DNA from: Ostrinia nubilalis
Lineage: Eukaryota; Arthropoda; Insecta; Lepidoptera; Crambidae
Length of the DNA stretch: 64,000 bases
NCBI RefSeq assembly: GCF_963855985.1
Contig: NC_087111.1
Location: forward strand, 2,299,001-2,363,000
Direction: 5' to 3'
Shown here: piece by piece, positions 43,789 through 55,160 of the stretch
Layout: each line of letters opens with the position of its first letter
Numbering within the stretch: position 1 is the stretch's first letter
Program-made: the position numbers and the translations under genes
The notes under the pieces: generated by a model
What the model saw: only the letters and a program-made list of their open reading frames with translations
Database searches by the model: none
What the model was told of the DNA's origin: nothing

Positions 43789-44170
43789 TATTAAAAAAAA
43801 ATCTTTAAAAATCTCTACTACACAACTAACTCGCACAAAAAAGTAATTGTACAGCCAGCTGCGTAAATCCTAATAAAATCGTACCTGCAAAACGCAAGGT
43901 CACGGGAAGGTAGGATGCTGTTTAACATAACGCTTTGAAAGCGTCCCGTGCAGGGCTTATCGCGCCCTTTGGGTCCCGAGGGCCCTTATGGGGAGATTAT
44001 AAAAATGATCGTGTACCCTACATTTATGTTAGAAAGGGTTGGGATTGAGAATTTTAACTGTGAATTCCGATTTGTTACGTAAATTACGGGTTTGCTACGT
44101 GACATAGAAAGTTGATACGAATGTTTCGCTTCCATTTCGGTTCCCCTTCGGTTTCAAAAAAATCTTCGTT

Positions 44171-44410
44171 AATTTCAGCCAAATGACGTCCACTGCTGGA
44201 CTAAGGCCTCCCCCAAGGATTTCCATAAGGACCGGTCCTGTGACGCATCCAGGTACTTCCCGCGACCTTCACCAGTTCGTCGGTCCACACTACGTCTTCC
44301 GGCCCGTGGTCGCCACTTGAGAACTTTTCTGCCCTAGCGGCCATCAACTCTACGAGCTATGTGCTCCGCCCACTGCCACTTTATTTTAGCAATTCTGTGG
44401 GCTAACCTAC
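44171..44410 (-). mobile_element. RTE-B LINE 3' end
   Basis: AGCCAAATGACGTCCACTGC, AGGCCTCCCCCAAGGATTTC, CGACCTTCACCAGTTCGTCG, CTTCCGGCCCGTGGTCGCCA, CCACTGCCACTTTATTTTAG. Covers the last ~75 codons with deletions. Confidence 0.8.
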
Positions 44411-44551
44411 CTACACCTTTTCAGGATTAGTGTGTAGTATTATCATGAAGTTAAATGCCATGCTTGGCCTTTTCAATATTTGACTGGCTTAATGCCTACA
44501 TAATTAATTATATTACTCGTATAGTGAAATGAAATATTATTTTAATTTATT

Positions 44552-44890
44552 TTGTCACAGTTCAAAGCATTTAGGCTCCTAAAGAGCGTTTTTACACATC
44601 CCAACCCTATCACTGTATCGGGACAGATATGGGCCAGTGCTAAGAAGAAGCAGCGCAAGAAACTAAGTCACTATTTTTACGCCCGTATTCACAAACATTA
44701 CTATGAGGTCTCACAGTGCGCATGGACGCACAGAGTCACATACGAACCAATCACAGAGCTCTATTCAACTCTGTGCGTTCGATTTGCTGCTTTACTAAAG
44801 CAAGCATCGTTTGTGAATACGGGCGTCAGCCTTTTTTCAAAGGTTTTGCAAGATTGAGCTAAGTAAATACATCCCATACTTTATGAATAT
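44552..44890 (-). mobile_element. CR1/L2-like LINE 3' end split by a MITE
   Basis: 44620-44676 carries TGGGCCAGTGCTAAGAAGAA, GCAGCGCAAGAAACTAAGTC. After the MITE at 44680-44825 it resumes CAGCCTTTTTTCAAAGGTTT and the decayed C-terminal codons near 44865 (TACATCCCATAC). Matches the 3' end of the LINE at 56948-57190. Confidence 0.7.
44680..44825. mobile_element. CGCCCGTATTCAC MITE, copy 3
   Basis: CGCCCGTATTCACAAACATT and TCGTTTGTGAATACGGGCG are the inverted ends, the best preserved of the three copies. TTA (44677-44679) and TCA (44826-44828) flanks. The uninterrupted target is visible at 57091-57102 (CACTATTGTCAGCC). Confidence 0.8.
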
Positions 44891-44959
44891 AAGCCATCTT
44901 ATAAATAAGGCTCCATATTTCAAATGAAATCCAATATCACTCATTTTGTTTCCAAATAT

Positions 44960-45256
44960 ACCTGACCTGATTCGGCAGGTGCGACCGTGACCTGCCCCAG
45001 ATGTCGCGGGTTCGGATCCCGTTTTGACATTACGTTAAAAGGATGAATTTAACGGATAGACTTCAGTTTCTGCGAGTTTATTCCAAGAACGAAGGTGAAA
45101 AGAAAGTGTTCTTTAAGAAACAAATAACGGGCCTCTTCAAGGCAAGAGTGAATAGGCACTTACAGGGCAGATATGTACCATCCTAGACTGCATCCCACTT
45201 AACATCAGGTGCGATTGTGGTCAAATACCTGCCTTGTTATGCATAAAAAAAAAACA
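44960..45256 (+). mobile_element. tRNA-derived SINE (family 2)
   Basis: Head with GGCAGGTGCGACCGTGACCT and a B-box-like GCGGGTTCGGATCCCG (45006-45021), a ~180-bp body, then CCCACTTAACATCAGGTGCG, ACCTGCCTTGTTATGCATAA and a poly(A) run at 45246-45254. The head-body-A-tail layout is that of a SINE; no second copy is in the window. Confidence 0.6.
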
Positions 45257-45665
45257 TTTTTCTGAGGTTTAGATTAACAATTTTCAGTAAGTAAAGATAA
45301 AACATTTTTAAAGGGATTACAAATCATAAAAGAGCTCTTTCACAGCCTAATTAAAAACTTTTGGTTTCGGTCTGCCTCAGACAGTTTTTAGTTTTTTCAA
45401 GAACATGATAGTAATCACTGAACTATTCCAAAATATTTAAAATTCCCTTTAAACTTTTACCCCAAATTTTCAGCTTCTAAGATTTATTTTTATCATAAAT
45501 GGTAGTCAATATATAGTTCTGCAGTTTACCTACACATGAAAACGTAGCAGAGTTATTTTTATTAATATCCCTTCTAACCCCTCTAAGTAAGCTAAATATA
45601 AGCTTCCAGCGAACGATGGGGTTTGAACTAGCGTTCTTGAAAGTCGAAACTACTATGTATATTAT

Positions 45666-45955
45666 ATCATCATCATCTCAGCCGTAGGACGTCCACTGCT
45701 GAACATAGGCCTCCCCCAATGCTTTCCATGTTACCCGGTTGGTAGCGGCCTGCGTCCAGCGCTTTCCCGCTACCTTTACGATGTCGTCGGTCCACCTTGT
45801 GGGTGGTCGCACGCTGCGTTTTCCGGTACGCGGCCTCCACTCCAGAACCTTGTTGCCCCATCGGCCGTCTTCTGCGTACTATGTGCCCTGCCCATTGCCA
45901 CTTCAGCTTGCTAATCCGTCGGGCTGTGTCAGCGACTTTAGTTCGTTCGTATATT
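45666..45955 (-). pseudogene. RTE-A LINE 3' end
   Basis: (ATC)n then CAGCCGTAGGACGTCCACTG. The - strand frame reads [28 protein letters not shown], then shifts frame through V-E-A-A-Y-R-K-T-Q-R. A small deletion in the T-D-G-R-W part explains the shift. Stretches further 5' than most RTE-A copies. Confidence 0.8.
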
Positions 45956-47675
45956 AAATATGTATTTGTAATATTAACATTATTATTAGAAGGAATGTAG
46001 ATATTGTCAATCAACTGAAGCATAAAACCGAGCTTTAATAACACATAGCAAGCACATAGTTGATGGTTAAACTATTATTTATAGTTGAGAGGGTTTACGG
46101 AATTTAATTTGGAAACACAATTTATAATATACCCTCCGAAGTAATACATTCTCCGGCTTTGGATTAAATATCTGGATACCCATTAAACCCTTCCCAACCT
46201 GGAGTGGTTTCGACAGATCTCTACTAATAAGTTTGTCAACAGATTTAGAAACTATTTGCTAGACATATGCCTTTAATAAAGAAAATAAAGATTAATATTT
46301 TCTTACAAAGAGTGAATTAGGTAATTCGTTATTATTCTTATCCAGCAAAACCTCTCAACCAATTTTAATAACTTTGATATTGAAATTTGAGTGGAAAGGA
46401 GAATCTCTACGTCATACTCAATCATACTCTTTTAAAGAATTCAATAATAAAATTAATTTGTAGCAGATAATCTCTGGAATTAAAGAACAGATTTCGACGA
46501 TTCTTTCAACAATTTAAAGCTCTATGTATAATTCCTGAGTCACACACCTAAATTGAGTTTTTGCATTCACGTGGGCGACACAGAGGCATAAGCTGTAATG
46601 GGACTTTCAGTGACAGTCCGAAACTATGGTGTGTGAAGCCGCAACGCAGGAGATTTTATTGGATGATTTTTCACGCAAAAACTATTGAACGGTTTCTTTC
46701 TCAAACTTATTGTATTACTGTTTGTTTATACATCGGAATAACATATTATTATAGGCTTATAACCTAGTCAGAATTGTCTACTGTGGCTGACTGGCAGAGA
46801 ATGCCACCTGACATTAAGTCCGCCACTGTACAGTTGTATGTGCAAAAGTATAAATAAATAATTTTGTAGCCGCAGTACGTGCAAAACATGCATATAAAAT
46901 GCTCTCAAGGGGATCTCAATATGCCAGTTACAGACAACAAAATAAAGACTCTTATGTAGTTGTAACAGATATAATTTTGCCAAAAGTATGTAGTCTGATG
47001 TGCACTGTACCAAACTTTTTTGAAATATCACCATTCTAGGGGTCAAACTGACCCCAGAGGGTAATGGGGACGGGTAAGACATACCCAACGGGGCAATGAC
47101 TTGTGAATCATGTAGAATACTTGGAGAAGTAGGTCCAATATTAGGTACGAGTAGGTTTAACGAAAATAATAACATAGTTTGCGTAATTAAATTAACATAG
47201 AATAAAAAAAAAATGTAGGTGCAACTCATAATTTTTGTTTACGTAAATCGAAATAAAAAACTGAAAAATCACCCTGTATAATCACCATTTTATATAATTT
47301 TACATAGATCTTACCAGTAAAAGGAGAGAGTGGTACCAAAGAGGCAGGCAACATTCTCCAAATGTTTTTCCTAGACACATAAACAAAAAAATACTAAAAA
47401 TAAATAATACTTAAGTGTTTTTATTAAGGATTCGAGACATAACTAAGATAAACTTCAACTCTTTTGATAATAATCTTCATGTAAACATTTCAAATGAAAA
47501 AGTATTAAATTCAACCAGCGAAATATCTCAATGCTGTTTGTTTTTGTGATTGCATCTAAGAAACCGAAAGAGCCAAAGATAATAATATCTTGAAAAATAT
47601 TTGTGTTTCTCACTTACAAAGCATGGTCAGAATAGATGAGCCAGCCCATTTCACTGTTGTCGTTGCATTTGATTT
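45956..47675. other. Interval without recognised gene
   Basis: The - strand frame 46768-47229 (153 codons) crosses a palindromic-looking GGGGTCAAACTGACCCC at 47038-47054 and has no domain. Its composition (Leu/Ile-rich in AT-rich DNA) is that of chance frames. Confidence 0.4.
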
Positions 47676-47805
47676 TTTTTATCCACATCGAGGAAGCTCT
47701 TGGCCTGTATCTCACCTGATGGTAAGTGACGATCAGGCCGAAAGCGAGCTTCACCCGGAGTCCTCAACCACGGAGGAACTGGCTATCTTACCTTATTTGA
47801 ATGCT
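47676..47805 (+). repeat. Dispersed CACCTGATGG repeat
   Basis: TTTTATCCACATCGAGGAAG, GCCTGTATCTCACCTGATGG, GTGACGATCAGGCCGAAAGC, CCACGGAGGAACTGGCTATC. The fuller of four copies (7386, 17975, 56707). Confidence 0.65.
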
Positions 47806-48831
47806 GTAGGTAAGTAAGTACCTGTCAGATGTGTGTGAGTGTTGTAAGTGTTTAAAATCGAGAATCTCTCATATGGTATTCAGTTGTCATAGGCTTGAGA
47901 CTACACACGAAAAATTTAAGTCAATAAGTACAAATTGATAAAAAAATACCTAAAGTATCTGTACAGTCGCCGTTCCTATAAAGAACGTATTGAAAGTATA
48001 GAATGCTATACTACGAGTATGTTGATGTACTGTGTCTGATTCTGTGTCGTACACTGGGTCTGATTCTGTGTCCTTTATGTATCATTTTTAAATTATTAGT
48101 TTTTTATTGTAGGTAATCACAAAAAATCTGCTTTGTATTGGCTGTTCCCGACGTACTACGTAATATAAACCGGCTTTGCGAACGCAGACGTTTTCAATTT
48201 TCCTCCCCCAAAGAAATTGATAAGAAATGTAAGGCTTTTGTTAAACTTCGAGCAACTTGCGAACTATGTTCCAAAGAATAAAGTTTTATGTTAAACAGCG
48301 GATAAATGTACAATATCCATGGGTGTTTTAGTATTGACAAACGAATGGATGTTTCTATTCCTTTGAATATTGAGTAGTTTTCAATAAACTTGCATTGCAA
48401 TCACAGAATCCTTGTGAAGTTTTTGTGAGGATAAATGTATGTTTACCCTTTGTCGGATAAAACTTTACAGTGTTATTATTAATACCTTAATGAGGTCATT
48501 GTGTCCACCTTGTGAGTGGTCGTTGTACCCTACACATGCCGTTACATAGTCTCCACTCACAGATCACAGAAACTAAAAGGAGATATGAAGGGGGCGGGGC
48601 CGGTGTCGCAGCAATATGTACAAAAATAGAAAACATTGCTCGTGAAAGCAATGATGACAGCAGCGACGTCATAATGTTGCTTGCGTAGTACTAAAACATT
48701 ATTCGAACGTTGGGTACTGATACCGCAGTGGATAATGAGCACATATTTTGATTACGTTGTGTGCGTGAATTTTTAATGCGACACTGAGTTTCGAACTCAG
48801 CGCATTAGTTGGCATCTCTCTATATCTCTAT
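47806..48831. other. Interval without recognised gene
   Basis: 48558-48600 (CAGATCACAGAAACTAAAAG, GAGATATGAAGGGGGCGGGG) shares its motif with 9914 and 11240. Otherwise nothing supported. Confidence 0.4.
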
Positions 48832-49077
48832 GCCTCCACTCTAGAACCTTGCTGCCCCATCGGTCGTCAGCAGAAAGGCGCTGGATGTAGAGGGCTACCA
48901 ACCGGTTAATCTGAAAATCATTGGGATGAATGAAAAAAATCATCATTTCAGCCACAGGCCGTCCACTGCTGAACATAGGCCTCCTCCAATGATTTCCACA
49001 TCGCACGGTTGGTAGCAGCCTGCGTCCAGCGCTTTCTTGCTACTTTTATGAGGTCGTCGGTCCAGCATGTGGGTGGA
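48832..49077. mobile_element. RTE-A mosaic: three pieces in alternating orientation
   Basis: 48832-48869 is - strand RTE-A (CTCTAGAACCTTGCTGCCCC). 48870-48926 is + strand (AAAGGCGCTGGATGTAGAGG, ACCAACCGGTTAATCTG). 48935-49077 is - strand again (CAGCCACAGGCCGTCCACTG, GTCGGTCCAGCATGTGGGTG). The pieces do not form one collinear copy. Confidence 0.7.
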
Positions 49078-50459
49078 TACTACACAGTGAACAATTAAAA
49101 CAATATTATTAATTTAAAAGCAGTATTATTCAATGCTGAACAAGCAAATTGTTTATTCCAAGGTTCCCATTAATTCGTTAAAATCATTAGAATCATATAT
49201 TTACGAGCACAGTTTAGAGACAATAGGTTGACATTATTTTTTATTTACTTCTTCCATCTCCAATGAAAAATCTGCTTTAAAACCTAAGTCGTAGAATCAT
49301 AAATCATTTGATCAAAATATGTTTTTGTTTGTGACGTTGCCAATCAGAAATAGAATCTATGTCAATAGAGATAGGATTTCAAATCGTTTGGTAGGAAGGT
49401 CTGCTAAATATGGATGTCAAGACCAGCAGCATCATTAGTCCTGTTTAAACCTGTCTCTGGAATGAGGAGTGAGGGAGACAGAAGATTTTTGTCGGTTCAA
49501 ATGTTTCGCAAAATAATAGATATCGCGATGAGTTATTGTCTCAGTATTAATTGGAGGAGTATTAATTATTTTGCACCAACTGGCCGACGATTTATCATTT
49601 TGTTACCGTCTAGCAGGGCAAAGTCAAGGACGTGACCTTTTAATTTTCTTTGTGTATTAGTTTAATTTTTGTGTCTTATTCTGTATGCAGATAGGGTTTT
49701 TGGCACTGCCAATCAATTTTATGGGCATTCAAAACGCGCTTCTTTCATAGATTTTAGCTGATGACGCCGCTATTTTACCAATTTAAAATGACTTACTTTA
49801 GTTCCATTATTTCGCATATTCTCTGGAAATAATGCTTCTTGAATCAGCATAAATATTTCTAGATTATTGAGTTAAAAGAAGTCCACACGCTAAGTCAATT
49901 ATCACCTTAATAATAAATAAGAAGTGTTCAATGTTTCTGTCAGGTAATTTTAATTTTATTAGGCCTACGCTAAACTATACTGATATCATAAAAAGTTGAA
50001 ACAATACTTTGATTAGATTGATTTGAATTTGAATTTGAATTTTTCATGTTTATTTTCGTTATGGAAATCCAAATCCTTGGGATAATTCTCTTTTGGTTGC
50101 TTGAAAGATGTAATATTTTCATGTAACAATTTAAAAAACTTATTACCTCTACCAATCACAACCCACTTACTCCAACAATCATAAAAAAGAAATCACCTGA
50201 ACCTTAATATTTCACACGAAGTCATCGCAAATATTAAAATAGGCCTGGGTTTCCATAATAAATCTCGTAGAACGGAAAACGTAAATTTTGCCGTCGACAA
50301 ATCGCACGGAAATCCCTTAGCGCCAGAAGGTAAATCAAATATTATGGAAAAATTGAGTTAATGTATTTTGTTGAACTGTGTCCATACAAACGGGACTATT
50401 AGATCCCACTTTGGAACACCTCTTTAGTTTTTTTAACATAAAAGATTATTGCATTAACA
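49078..50459. other. AT-rich interval, nothing recognised
   Basis: Short frames only. A (TTTGAA)n-like run at 50022-50042 is the only local repeat noticed. Confidence 0.4.
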
Positions 50460-50609
50460 AATCCCGTTAGTCCCTCGTACTAAGCTAAATATGCTTGTAT
50501 CACGAGTTCACCACAATAGTCGAGCGGCGGCCATGGTGGGACCGAACCCGCGTTACCCGGATCACGAGTCGGCCAGTCTAACCCCTTAACCGTTCGGCTA
50601 TGCTGGCTT
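50460..50609 (-). mobile_element. tRNA-derived SINE (family 1), copy 3
   Basis: - strand head GCATAGCCGAACGGTTAAGG, B box GGGTTCGGTCCC, CGCCGCTCGACTATTGTGG, end TTAGTACGAGGGACTAACGG. The best copy for the RNA polymerase III promoter boxes. Confidence 0.75.
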
Positions 50610-50642
50610 CAAGTTACCACTTTAGAATCCATTCTGGATCCT

Positions 50643-50756
50643 TATCATCATCATTTCAGCCACAGGACGACCACTGCTGAACATAGGCCTCCCCGCGCGC
50701 CTTTCTGCTACCGCTAAGAGGTCATCGGTCCACTTTGTGGGTAGACATCCCACGTG
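50643..50756 (-). mobile_element. RTE-A LINE 3' end, internally deleted
   Basis: ATCATCATTTCAGCCACAGG, ACCACTGCTGAACATAGGCC, a deletion of about 50 bp after CCTCCCC, then GGTCATCGGTCCACTTTGTG. Confidence 0.7.
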
Positions 50757-51956
50757 GTGGATTCTGTATCCTGAATTTTTAAAAATATGATTACTTATAA
50801 TTATGTTTTTTTTTTAACCACACCGGAGAAGTATGCTCGATTCAAATACCTATCTAGGCAATTCTAAATTTTGTTTCCAATATTGTTATACTAGACTAGC
50901 GACCTGCCTTGACTGCGTACGTGAGCAATATTTTATACATATACTCGAAGATAAACCTTCCTTTTGAATCACTCTATCTATCGATGAAAATTGCACACCA
51001 AATCCGTTGCATAGTTTAGATCTAAGCTGAGGTACATACAGCATGAACTTTGTTTAAATATTATGTTATAACTTTAAAGATAGACTGAAATTCCCTATTA
51101 GTATTATAATATTCATGTATGTGATACGGTCAAAGTGATAAATGTGAAAATTATAAATAATCGCCGGTTATTATGAATAATTACCGCATGATTTGGTAAA
51201 TGTGATTAATATGAGGTCATTTATGTGTGTATAAAACTAAATAGGCGGCTTAAGGGTGGCCCAAGGGCCACCCCCGCCGCACCTTAACCTATTTTTCACT
51301 TTAAATCAAAACATTATGTTATAGGCATCATGGAAAAGTAATATTATGTAAGAAACATTCCAAACTCATTATGCCAAATTATATAAATATATGATATCAA
51401 AACGTTCAAAACTTTGACTGTACACGAACATGTACACAAGATGTTGTTCTCTTTTATGAAATTTGTTAGTACTAAGGTTGAATTATTAAATAATCACTGT
51501 TAACTGTGATTAATTTATCACATTAACCGTAACATATGTACATAATAATAATGAGCAGTCAGAATAGTCTTAACGTGACAGTTACAAGAGATTCTGCGCA
51601 AATGGCCAAATTTAGAATGGCATTGCTCTGGAAAATTGACGCCATCTTGTTATCTGGTTGTGCGACACACTGCCTCGACGTTCGGCGAACAGTTCTCGTA
51701 ACAAATTAATGATTAATTTTTATTAATTTATTCCACGAAAAACCGCTCTTTGCTCGTAATAACTTTATTATGAGGTAAAAATTTAAGTTTGTATTTTATA
51801 GCAGTTGATGTGTAACAAGTAAAGTGTTATTAATTTGTTCTTCACTATTACTTTACTCACATACTTTGTTTAACGTTCAGTGAAACTCTGTCAGTTAATT
51901 TATTAATGTAATTTGTGTTTTCAGCGTAATCTGCACCAAAAAGACTGTAAGGATCA
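50757..51956. other. AT-rich interval, one Helitron-like trace
   Basis: 50893-51010 begins ACTAGCGACCTGCCTTGACT and contains AATTGCACACCAAATCCG, weakly like the 25121 repeat. No gene supported. Confidence 0.4.
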
Positions 51957-52064
51957 GTTGCACCACCTTTTGACCGTAACTTTAACGATAACCGGCGTTT
52001 TTGTATGGAGTTTGACAGATTTTTGACGTTTGTCAAAGCTAAAGTAAGATGGTGCAACCCAGCC
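51957..52064. mobile_element. GTTGCACCA hairpin MITE
   Basis: GTTGCACCACCTTTTGAC at the left and AAGATGGTGCAAC at the right, around GGCGTTTTTG and GACGTTTGTC. A partial copy at 63645-63726 shares GGCGTTTGTCAAGG and GATGGTGCAACCCAGCCTAA. Confidence 0.6.
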
Positions 52065-52119
52065 TAATTCTCTTTCATCCAGGCATATATTCATAAGATT
52101 TTTGTGGATGTTAAGAATA

Positions 52120-55100
52120 AGGGGCCAAAGATCCTAATGGGTTAAAATGCACTGCGTATAAGGAGTGACCATGTATAACTGACAAAAAAGCTGTCATACA
52201 CAATCTTACGTCAGATCACTGTGGTATTAAAGTAGAATTTATTTTTAATAATTCTAATAATACAAGTAACAAAAATGCCGTATGTAGACCTGTAACCATT
52301 AGTCGTCTAGAACGTTTTAAGAATAATCTTGGAAATAAATTGCATTTAGTGCCGTACGTGCAGGGAGACCCAGATGCTCTTTACAATAACCTTTTCGAAT
52401 GTATTAAAACCGAACATGACAAAGTTTTTACTGTAAAGCCATTAAAACCAAATACCAAATCTAAGTTTAGTGACTGGGCTACTAAGGGAATATACAAAAG
52501 TCGAAATACGTTATATGAACTTTATGGCATGAAAAAGTATAATAATAGTATATCTTTTCTTGAGCATGTGAAAAAGTATTCAAAAATTTTTAAGAAAGTT
52601 TGCTTCATGGCTAAGTCTTTTTATATTCGGGACAAGATAGGAAACGCCAGTAATAAAATAAAAGAAACTTGGAATGTTATCAACCGAGAGACTGGTAAAC
52701 TAAAACCAAGAGATAATGACTTTTCTCTCAAAGTTCACGATAATTTGATATCTGCAGATAAAGATGTAGCGGAAGTTTTTAACAATTTTTTTGTTAATAT
52801 AGCTTCAGCAACAACTGCCAACTTAAAGTCATCTCCCTCCGAGGCTGAAGAAATATTGAAAACCCACGTGACACCCTGTGACTCTCACTTCTCTTTTAAA
52901 CATATTACTCCATTAGATATCACTAAAACTTTTAATCTTTTAAATGTAAAGAGTACAACTGATATCTGGGGCATCTCTGTCAAGATAGTCAAACACATTA
53001 TTGATATAATTTCCCCACAGTTAGCGATAATATTCAATAATTGCATAGAGAAGGGAATCTTCCCCGACCTCATGAAACACAGTAGACTAATGCCATTATT
53101 TAAGTCTGGTAGCAAAACCGACCCTGGCAATTATAGACCCATTTCTATCTTGCCCGCTTTGAGCAAGATTTTTGAAAAAATCATACAGGAGCAACTTATG
53201 ATTCACTTTGGCTCTAATAAACTATTTCATAGTGAACAATATGGTTTTACCAAGGGTCGTTCCACCACCGATGCCGGGGTTGCACTACTTAAACATATCT
53301 TCGAGGCTTGGGAAAATTCTCAAAATGCACTAGGGGTCTTCTGTGATCTCTCAAAAGCTTTTGACTGCGTAGAACATCAAACGCTAATTCGCAAACTGCA
53401 CTATTATGGGGTAAAGGACTCGGCTTTGGATTTAATACAATCCTATTTAAACTTTAGAGTTCAAAAAGTCGACATAAATGGTGTTTTGTCTTCTGGGTCA
53501 CCTGTGAAAATGGGAGTTCCGCAGGGGTCCATTCTGGGTCCATTCTTGTTTCTTATATACATTAATGATCTACCATATTTTGTTAAAGACTCTTGCGAAA
53601 TCGTGTTATTTGCTGATGACACATCTTTGATTTTTAATATTGATAGAAGTAAAAATAACTTTGACGATGTAAATAATGCACTAACTAGAGTTTTAAGTTG
53701 GTTCACTACAAATAATCTACAACTGAATGCAAAGAAAACAAAATGTATAAAATTCTCTTTGCCTAACGTAAAAACAGTTAGTACCCAAATAGAACTTAAT
53801 AATAATGCAATCGATCTGGTAGAATCTACTGTATTTCTGGGAATTACCCTGGATTCAAAACTCCAGTGGGGCTCCCATATAGAAACTCTGGCGGGAAAGC
53901 TCAGCTCAGCGGCTTTTGCAATAAAAAGGATACGGTCATTAACCGATGTTTCAACAGCTCGCTTAGTCTACTTTAGCTACTTTCATAGCCTAATGTCATA
54001 TGGAATCATGCTATGGGGCAAAGCTGCAGATTTTGAAACAATATTTATTCTGCAAAAACGTGCCATAAGATACTTGTATAAAATGAAAGCAAGAGCGTCC
54101 CTTAGAGAATTGTTTAAAGAAATTGGCATTCTCACGGCCGCTTCACAATACATCTTAAACTGTATTCTATTTATTCAACAAAATATTAATGAATTCAAAA
54201 AGAAAAGTGATATTCACCAAATCAATACTAGAAATAAAAATAAATTGGCTATACCCGCTTTTAGACTTAATAAAGTGTTTGCCACCTTTATGGGACAAGG
54301 TATCCATTTTTATAACAAAGTCCCTGATAAATATAAAGAGCTACAGTACAATAAATTTAAAGGTATAGTTAAAGATCACATGCTTAAAAAAGCCTATTAT
54401 ACAACTCGAGATTTTCTTAATGATAAGTCATCCTGGGAGTAGGATTATGGTCCTCTCATGCTCGCACTAAAAAGAATTAAAATCGTGCTATGAAAAGTAA
54501 TGTATAAACTAATCTAATTTTCTAAAATGTTATAGTGTCATGCTTCTCAATCTGGACTGTTACTTAACTTTATTATTGGTTTTTTTTTTTCTCTAAGAGA
54601 TAACTTGGTATTGTCATTCTCACTAAAATGTCTCTGGGGTGGTGGCGTAGTGAGGCGGGTCGTTACATTCCCTCTAATATGGTCGAGTGAAGCGATGGCT
54701 GGTTCACTCGTCATGTCTGTGAACAGGCGCTGCTTTCGGGGACTGGTCAATCCAAGTTATTCCAACTTATGTATGCGAGTCATTTCTACTAGTATTTGGG
54801 TATGTAATCTGTAAGTCTAGATATTAGCACGTCACTACCTTGTTTAATATGCCACGCAATTTTGTATACCCATTCTTATAAGATACACTATACAAGAATG
54901 CATGGTAAATTCAGTGAACTGCTCCTGAATCGAATGTACCTGCTATTTCTATTTTTTTATATTAACCGGCAGACAGTGGTGACTGAGTTTGTTGCGGCGC
55001 TTCTTCTCAGCACTTGCCAAATGTTGGTCTCGAAGCGCTGGTAGGGTAAAAAGATTATGAGACATGTAGAGGCTCCTTAAGAGCAAAATGACGATTTGTA

Positions 55101-55160
55101 AGAACTATTTATTAGTCTAAACAAATAAAGAAATTTTGACTTTTGACTTTGACTTTAACG
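52120..55160 (+). mobile_element. CR1/L2-like LINE, 5'-truncated
   Basis: Comprises decayed endonuclease sequence (52120-52189), an open reverse transcriptase (52190-54442) and a ~715-bp 3' UTR. The UTR carries GCGCTTCTTCTCAGCACTTG and GCGCTGGTAGGGT, also found in the - strand sister. It ends AACAAATAAAGAAATTTTGA, CTTTTGACTTTGACTTT, an AATAAA signal followed by short TTTGAC repeats in place of poly(A). Confidence 0.85.
52190..54442 (+). pseudogene. LINE ORF2 fragment: reverse transcriptase
   Basis: About 750 codons without a stop, starting inside the endonuclease just before its S-D-H motif (LTSDHCG, 52205-52225). Reverse transcriptase motifs follow in order: YRPISILPALSKIFEKII, GFTKGRSTTDAG, FCDLSKAFDCVEH (first catalytic Asp), GVPQGSILGPFLF, VLFADDTSLIF (FADD at 53609-53620) and FLGITLDSKLQWG in the thumb. 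It ends DKSSWE-TAG. The catalytic triad is intact, but no endonuclease N-terminus or ORF1 is present, so the copy cannot be autonomous. There is no credible AUG; the first in-frame start-like codon is a TTG at 52340. Same family as the ORF at 57144-60044. Confidence 0.85.

Noticed and set aside
44970..45021. Possible tRNA gene (GCGGGTTCGGATCCCG B-box)
   Set aside because: No acceptor stem pairing or proper anticodon arm can be drawn, and it is followed by a SINE body and A-tail; better explained as a SINE head.
46768..47229. 153-codon - strand frame
   Set aside because: Leu/Ile/Ser-rich translation of AT-rich DNA with no motif; its length is within chance for this composition once one strand lacks TA-rich stops.
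52340..52342. TTG as start of the + strand reverse transcriptase ORF
   Set aside because: The frame is open and homologous upstream of it (S-D-H motif at 52211-52219), so this is an interior codon of a truncated ORF2.
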